Shown here one piece after another: positions 6,011 to 8,722 of a stretch of DNA of 8,722 bases. A program made the translations under genes and the position numbers. Under the pieces are notes generated by a model. That model was given only the letters and a program-made list of their open reading frames with translations. It did no database searches and was not told where the DNA came from. Source of the DNA: SIG480 sp045636165 (lineage in GTDB: Bacteria > Bacillota > Clostridia > Oscillospirales > JAAYXM01); assembly GCA_045636165.1 (NCBI GenBank), contig JAZTWZ010000034.1:1-8722 (forward strand), given 5' to 3'. Each line of letters starts with the position of its first letter. Position 1 is the stretch's first letter.

Positions 6011-6688
6011 AAAGCTTTCACGGAGCTTCTCGAGTGCTCTTTTTTCGATTCTGCTCACATACGAGCGCGAGATGTTACACTTCTCTGCGATTTCGTGTTG
6101 AGTTTTTGGGGTAACATCATAAAGCCCGTATCGCTGTATGATTATCTCGCGTTCCCTGGGTTCAAGACGGGAGTTAATAAGTTTATACAGAGCCTCTTCG
6201 GTATCCATATTTTCAATTCGGTCAAGACGGATATCGTCGCAGCTCAGGACATCAAGAAACGAAAGGGAATTGCCGTCGCCGTCCATGTCAAGTGAATCGG
6301 ATAAAGATACCTCGGCAGCAAGTTTCTTTGTTGCGCGAAAGTGCATCAGAACTTCGTTTTCGATACACTTTGCGGCGTATGTTGCAAGTCTGGTCCCTTT
6401 TGCCGGCTTGTATGTATTTATAGCCTTTATAAGCCCGATCGAGCCGATTGAGATAAGGTCCTCCTGCTCTTGCGGAGTGGAGTAGTATTTTTTTATTACA
6501 TGGGCAACCAAACGAAGGTTTCGCTCTATAAGAATTTCACGGGCTTCTGCGTCGCCGTTTCCAAGTCTTTCGAGATATTCTCTTTCTTCTTTTGCGGAAA
6601 GAGGGTTTGGGAAGGACGAAGAGGTGAGATTTAAGATAAAGAAAAGACAGTTTGTAAATAAAAGTGCGAGAGATGGGAGAATAAACAT
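5999..6688 (-). CDS. sigK: Sporulation sigma factor K with pro-sequence
   Basis: SigK directs late mother-cell transcription (coat and cortex genes) in endospore formers. The 229 residues match pro-SigK in layout. A hydrophobic segment (1-22, MFILPSLALLFTNCLFFILN) is where SpoIVFB cuts Bacillus pro-SigK. FPNPLSAKEEREYLE (26-40), ERNLRLVAHVIKKYY (55-69) and DLISIGSIGLIKAI (77-90) are region 2. RLATYAAKCIENEVLMHFRA (100-119) follows. Region 4 ends in ISRSYVSRIEKRALEKL (206-222). The reading frame is unbroken, with no skin-type insertion. I choose the ATG at 6688, because AAGGCGGTG (6695-6703) precedes it by 6 nt. The in-frame GTG at 6697 lies within that ribosome site. A CATATC box at 6713-6708 could be a sigma-E -10, but its -35 is poor. 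sigK stands alone between two terminators. Confidence 0.93.
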   Translation of the reverse strand: MFILPSLALLFTNCLFFILNLTSSSFPNPLSAKEEREYLERLGNGDAEAREILIERNLRLVAHVIKKYYSTPQEQEDLISIGSIGLIKAINTYKPAKGTRLATYAAKCIENEVLMHFRATKKLAAEVSLSDSLDMDGDGNSLSFLDVLSCDDIRLDRIENMDTEEALYKLINSRLEPREREIIIQRYGLYDVTPKTQHEIAEKCNISRSYVSRIEKRALEKLRESFDKK

Positions 6689-6730
6689 ATAAAACACCGC
6701 CTTGTTTGATATGTTATTCTACTCTTTATA

Positions 6731-6771
6731 AAATAAAAAATTGCAAGTCCCGATGTTTTGGGGACTTGCAA
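6731..6771 (-). terminator. Terminator of the ispD-ispF unit
   Basis: An 11-bp stem (6741-6751 with 6761-6771) has a 9-nt loop and is followed on the minus strand by TTTTTTATTT. It begins 4 nt after the ispF stop and separates ispF from sigK. Confidence 0.9.
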
Positions 6772-6775
6772 GAGC

Positions 6776-7243
6776 TTAATCTATAAGTGCAACAGCGTGA
6801 GCGGAAATTCCTTCTCCGCTTCCTGTGAAGCCGAGTTTTTCTTCTGTCGTTGCCTTTACGCTGACCTGATTTACTGATATTGAAAGCGCCTCTGCAATAT
6901 TCTTTCTCATATCTTCGATAAATGGCGCGAGCTTCGGCCTTTGAGCGATGACGGTCGAATCAATGTTTGAAATTGAATATCCTGCATCTGCTATGAGATT
7001 TCCGACTTCCTTGAGAAGAAGTAAGCTGTCGGCGTCGAGAAATTTCGGGTCATCGGGTGGGAAGTGCTTTCCGATATCACCGAGAGCCGCAGCTCCGAGG
7101 AGAGAATCTGAAATTGCGTGAAGCAATACATCTGCGTCACTGTGACCGAGAAGCCCTTTCTCATAAGGTATGTTTACGCCGCCGAGTATAAGAGACCTTC
7201 CTTCAACAAGGCGGTGAACATCGTAACCGTGTCCTATTCTCAT
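6776..7243 (-). CDS. ispF: 2-C-methyl-D-erythritol 2,4-cyclodiphosphate synthase
   Basis: IspF closes the ring of CDP-methylerythritol 2-phosphate, releasing CMP, in the MEP isoprenoid pathway; the family is trimeric and zinc-dependent. The 155 residues match the family length. Seen: GYDVHR (6-11) with metal ligands Asp8 and His10, GHSDADVLLHAI (33-44) with the third ligand His42, DIGKHFPPDDP (56-66), DSTVIAQRPKL (95-105), and TTEEKLGFTGSGEG (132-145), the loop that binds the cytidine diphosphate. The ATG at 7243 has GGAGG 7 nt upstream. That ribosome site lies within the last codons of ispD, and only 4 nt separate the two genes, so they are translated from one message. Confidence 0.97.
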   Translation of the reverse strand: MRIGHGYDVHRLVEGRSLILGGVNIPYEKGLLGHSDADVLLHAISDSLLGAAALGDIGKHFPPDDPKFLDADSLLLLKEVGNLIADAGYSISNIDSTVIAQRPKLAPFIEDMRKNIAEALSISVNQVSVKATTEEKLGFTGSGEGISAHAVALID

Positions 7244-7247
7244 ATTA

Positions 7248-7970
7248 TTACCTCCGTTTTAAAGAGTCGAAAATCGCTTCGCCGAAGACGAGGTCTTCAG
7301 GCGTTGTTATCTTTATGTTGAAATAGTCGCCGCTTGTGATGAGTATGCGCATCCCCATAGCCTCGACCGCGGAGCAGTCATCTGTGATAGGTGTTTTGTC
7401 TTTTTGTGCCTTGATGAGGGCTGAGGTTATGAGGTCAGAATCGAAAATCTGAGGAGTCTGAATTGCAAAAAGCGTATCTCGCGGAACGGTTCTGCTTATG
7501 ATTCCACCCTTTGCCTCTTTGATTGTATCCTTGACGGGAACGCCGGGGGCTGCAGCATTATAGCGCGCAGCAGCAAGAACGGTCTTTTCAATTATCTCCT
7601 GTGAAATAAACGGTCGTGCTGCATCGTGGATAGCGATGAGATCAAATTTCCCTTTTGCGTGTAAAACACCGTTGAGGACAGATTCGGTCCGTGTTTCGCC
7701 ACCTTCGATAATGGCGGAAACCTTCGTGATTGAATAGGTGTCGCAAATAGCGCGGACATCTTCTATCATATCAGGGCGTGTCGGAATTATAATTTCATCA
7801 ATAAACGGGGAAGCCTGCAGAGCTTCGAGGGTAAGCGCAATAACGGGAATACCCGAAAGCTCAAGGAAAAGCTTATTTCCTGCGGCTTTCATACGCGATG
7901 ATGAGCCTGCAGCAGGAACGACAGCAACGCACCTCTTGCGCGCTGTTTCTTTTTTTCGTATCGGCGACAT
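7248..7970 (-). CDS. ispD: 2-C-methyl-D-erythritol 4-phosphate cytidylyltransferase
   Basis: IspD joins CTP to methylerythritol 4-phosphate, the third step of the MEP pathway, two steps before IspF. The 240 residues show the nucleotidyltransferase signature PAAGSSSRM (19-27) with Lys33 behind it, GGETRTESVLNG (90-101), IHDAARPF (114-121), GVPVKDTIK (143-151) with the substrate lysine 147, QTPQIF (171-176), TDDCSAVEA (196-204), and NIKITTPEDL (218-227). A basic N-terminal extension (KKETARKR) precedes the first strand. The ATG at 7970 has AAAGGAG 7 nt upstream. It has its own promoter at 8025-8053 and precedes ispF. carD upstream of ispD-ispF is a layout often seen in clostridial genomes. Confidence 0.97.
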   Translation of the reverse strand: MSPIRKKETARKRCVAVVPAAGSSSRMKAAGNKLFLELSGIPVIALTLEALQASPFIDEIIIPTRPDMIEDVRAICDTYSITKVSAIIEGGETRTESVLNGVLHAKGKFDLIAIHDAARPFISQEIIEKTVLAAARYNAAAPGVPVKDTIKEAKGGIISRTVPRDTLFAIQTPQIFDSDLITSALIKAQKDKTPITDDCSAVEAMGMRILITSGDYFNIKITTPEDLVFGEAIFDSLKRR

Positions 7971-7984
7971 AAAAAATCTCCTTT

Positions 7985-8023
7985 ATGAAAAATCAAAGGC
8001 TGTCTGAAGTTTTCAGACAGCCT
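7985..8023 (-). terminator. Terminator of the carD transcript
   Basis: A perfect 12-bp stem (7997-8008 with 8012-8023) has a 3-nt loop. On the minus strand it is followed by TTTGATTTTTC. It lies between carD and ispD, about 30 nt after the carD stop. The plus strand has no T-run, so it works in one direction. The start point of the ispD promoter falls inside it. Confidence 0.75.
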
Positions 8024-8024
8024 A

Positions 8025-8053
8025 ATTGTATCACAAATAAAACCATAAATCAA
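8025..8053 (-). promoter_or_regulatory. ispD-ispF promoter
   Basis: On the minus strand TTGATT (8053-8048), a 17-bp spacer and TACAAT (8030-8025). The -35 ends 2 bp from the carD stop codon. Predicted start near 8018, within the first arm of the terminator hairpin. Confidence 0.7.
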
Positions 8054-8054
8054 T

Positions 8055-8549
8055 TTATGTGTTTTTAAAGCATTCAAGAAGCATCTCGTCAACTTCTTTT
8101 TCAAGAGAGGGGAGTTCCGTGTCCAGCGCAAGTGTAAGCTCGGAAAAGAGAATCTGTCGTGCCGAATGAAGCATCTTTCTTTCACCTGTCGAGAGTCCTG
8201 ATTTGTAGTCTCTGAAGGCGAGGGACTTCATAACAGCGATGACTTCTTCATGCACACCTGTCTTAATACGGGCTGCGTTTTCACGGTAGCGCTTGTTCCA
8301 GTTTGAGGTTTCGTCAATTTCAATCTTCGGTATAAGCGAGAGAAGCTCTTCGGCGCGCTCACGGCTGATGATTTCGCGAATGCCGATATTGAGACTTGTA
8401 GCGACGGGAATCATAAGCGTCATACTGCTTGTCGGGAGCTTGAAAATATAATAATCGAGCTCTTTGCCGTCTATAATTCTGGTCGTGATGCTCTCTATTG
8501 TTCCTGCGCCGTGCATAGGGTGCACAATCGTATCGCCAATATTGTACAA
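8055..8549 (-). CDS. carD: CarD/CdnL-family transcriptional regulator
   Basis: CarD-type proteins bind the RNA polymerase beta subunit and stabilise the open complex at many housekeeping promoters. The 164 residues match the family. The Tudor-like polymerase-interaction domain is at about 1-58 (NIGDTIVHPMHGAGTIE, LDYYIFKLP, MTLMIPV). The helical DNA-binding part follows, with NWNKRYRENAARIKTG (83-98), where Trp84 matches the tryptophan that wedges into the -10 edge in Mycobacterium and Thermus CarD, and LSTGERKMLHSARQIL (119-134). The start is a TTG at 8549, since an in-frame TGA lies three codons upstream, GGGAG is 9 nt before it, and family proteins begin at this residue. The weak start codon may keep levels low. 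It has its own promoter and terminator. Confidence 0.93.
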   Translation of the reverse strand: MYNIGDTIVHPMHGAGTIESITTRIIDGKELDYYIFKLPTSSMTLMIPVATSLNIGIREIISRERAEELLSLIPKIEIDETSNWNKRYRENAARIKTGVHEEVIAVMKSLAFRDYKSGLSTGERKMLHSARQILFSELTLALDTELPSLEKEVDEMLLECFKNT

Positions 8550-8583
8550 TTGGGGTCACTCCCTCGCTTGTTTTCTGTATATA

Positions 8584-8612
8584 ATTATACACGAAAAAAC
8601 CTCAAAATTCAA
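8584..8612 (-). promoter_or_regulatory. carD promoter
   Basis: On the minus strand TTGAAT (8612-8607), a 17-bp spacer and a perfect TATAAT (8589-8584). The predicted leader is about 28 nt and carries the GAGGGAG ribosome site. Confidence 0.8.
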
Positions 8613-8665
8613 CAAAAAATTCCAAAAAATTTCCCTGTAAAATGTGTTTTCGGAGAGAATTTTGC

Positions 8666-8694
8666 TTGACTTTTTTACAATAATATTGTATTCT
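8666..8694 (+). promoter_or_regulatory. Promoter of a gene beyond the right edge
   Basis: TTGACT (8666-8671), a 17-bp spacer and TATTCT (8689-8694). GGAGA at 8712-8716 looks like a ribosome site, so the coding region should begin just outside the window. An ATG at 8710 is in the right area but lacks a good ribosome site. The downstream gene cannot be identified. Confidence 0.6.
8676..8690. promoter_or_regulatory. Palindrome within the right-edge promoter, candidate operator
   Basis: TACAATA-A-TATTGTA is a perfect 7-1-7 inverted repeat lying in the spacer and touching the first two bases of the -10. A bound regulator would block RNA polymerase. The 7-1-7 form recalls Fur/PerR boxes, but the bases do not match those consensus sites. 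Confidence 0.5.
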
Positions 8695-8722
8695 TATATA
8701 AAAGTGAAGATGGAGATAAAAC

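Noticed and set aside
6689..6697. Longer sigK starting at GTG 6697
   Set aside because: The GTG lies inside the AAGGCGGTG ribosome site that serves the ATG at 6688.
8710..8722. Start of a coding region at ATG 8710
   Set aside because: Only four codons are visible, without a good ribosome site. GGAGA at 8712 suggests the true start is beyond the window.

Overview
The window looks like ordinary chromosomal DNA from an endospore-forming member of the Bacillota, most likely class Clostridia. The reasons are a sigma-K gene with a hydrophobic pro-sequence, a CarD-ispD-ispF cluster, an LCP cell-wall ligase, a DUF208-type QueH, strong AGGAGG-type ribosome sites, TTGACA/TATAAT promoters, and a tRNA gene that encodes its own CCA. 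I cannot name the genus. There is no sign of phage, insertion sequence, CRISPR or plasmid.

Layout, left to right. A minus-strand KDPG aldolase gene (eda) is cut by the left edge and is divergent from a plus-strand LytR-CpsA-Psr protein gene. The LCP gene converges on a minus-strand protein with three S1 domains, and a perfect 15-bp hairpin lies between them. The S1 gene's promoter is back to back with that of a plus-strand tRNA-Leu(CAG) gene. The tRNA gene converges on a minus-strand ruvX-SDR operon, again across a shared hairpin. Divergent from ruvX is a tight plus-strand operon: ECF sigma factor, a single-pass membrane protein that is probably its anti-sigma factor, and the epoxyqueuosine reductase queH. 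queH converges on sigK, and one 21-bp hairpin contains the stop codons of both genes. Upstream of sigK on the same strand lie ispF, ispD and a CarD-type regulator. A plus-strand promoter with a palindromic candidate operator runs off the right edge.

How the genes fit together. ispD and ispF encode two steps of the MEP isoprenoid pathway and overlap at the translation-signal level. CarD probably stabilises RNA polymerase open complexes at housekeeping promoters. The ECF sigma/anti-sigma pair looks like an envelope-signal module whose extracellular part is much shorter than that of RsiV, and queH is attached to it 1 bp downstream. sigK implies late mother-cell gene expression during sporulation.

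Most of the window is core genome. I found no clear new system. The best leads are the sigma/anti-sigma/queH operon, two unassigned palindromes in promoter regions, and the compact terminator/promoter arrangements.
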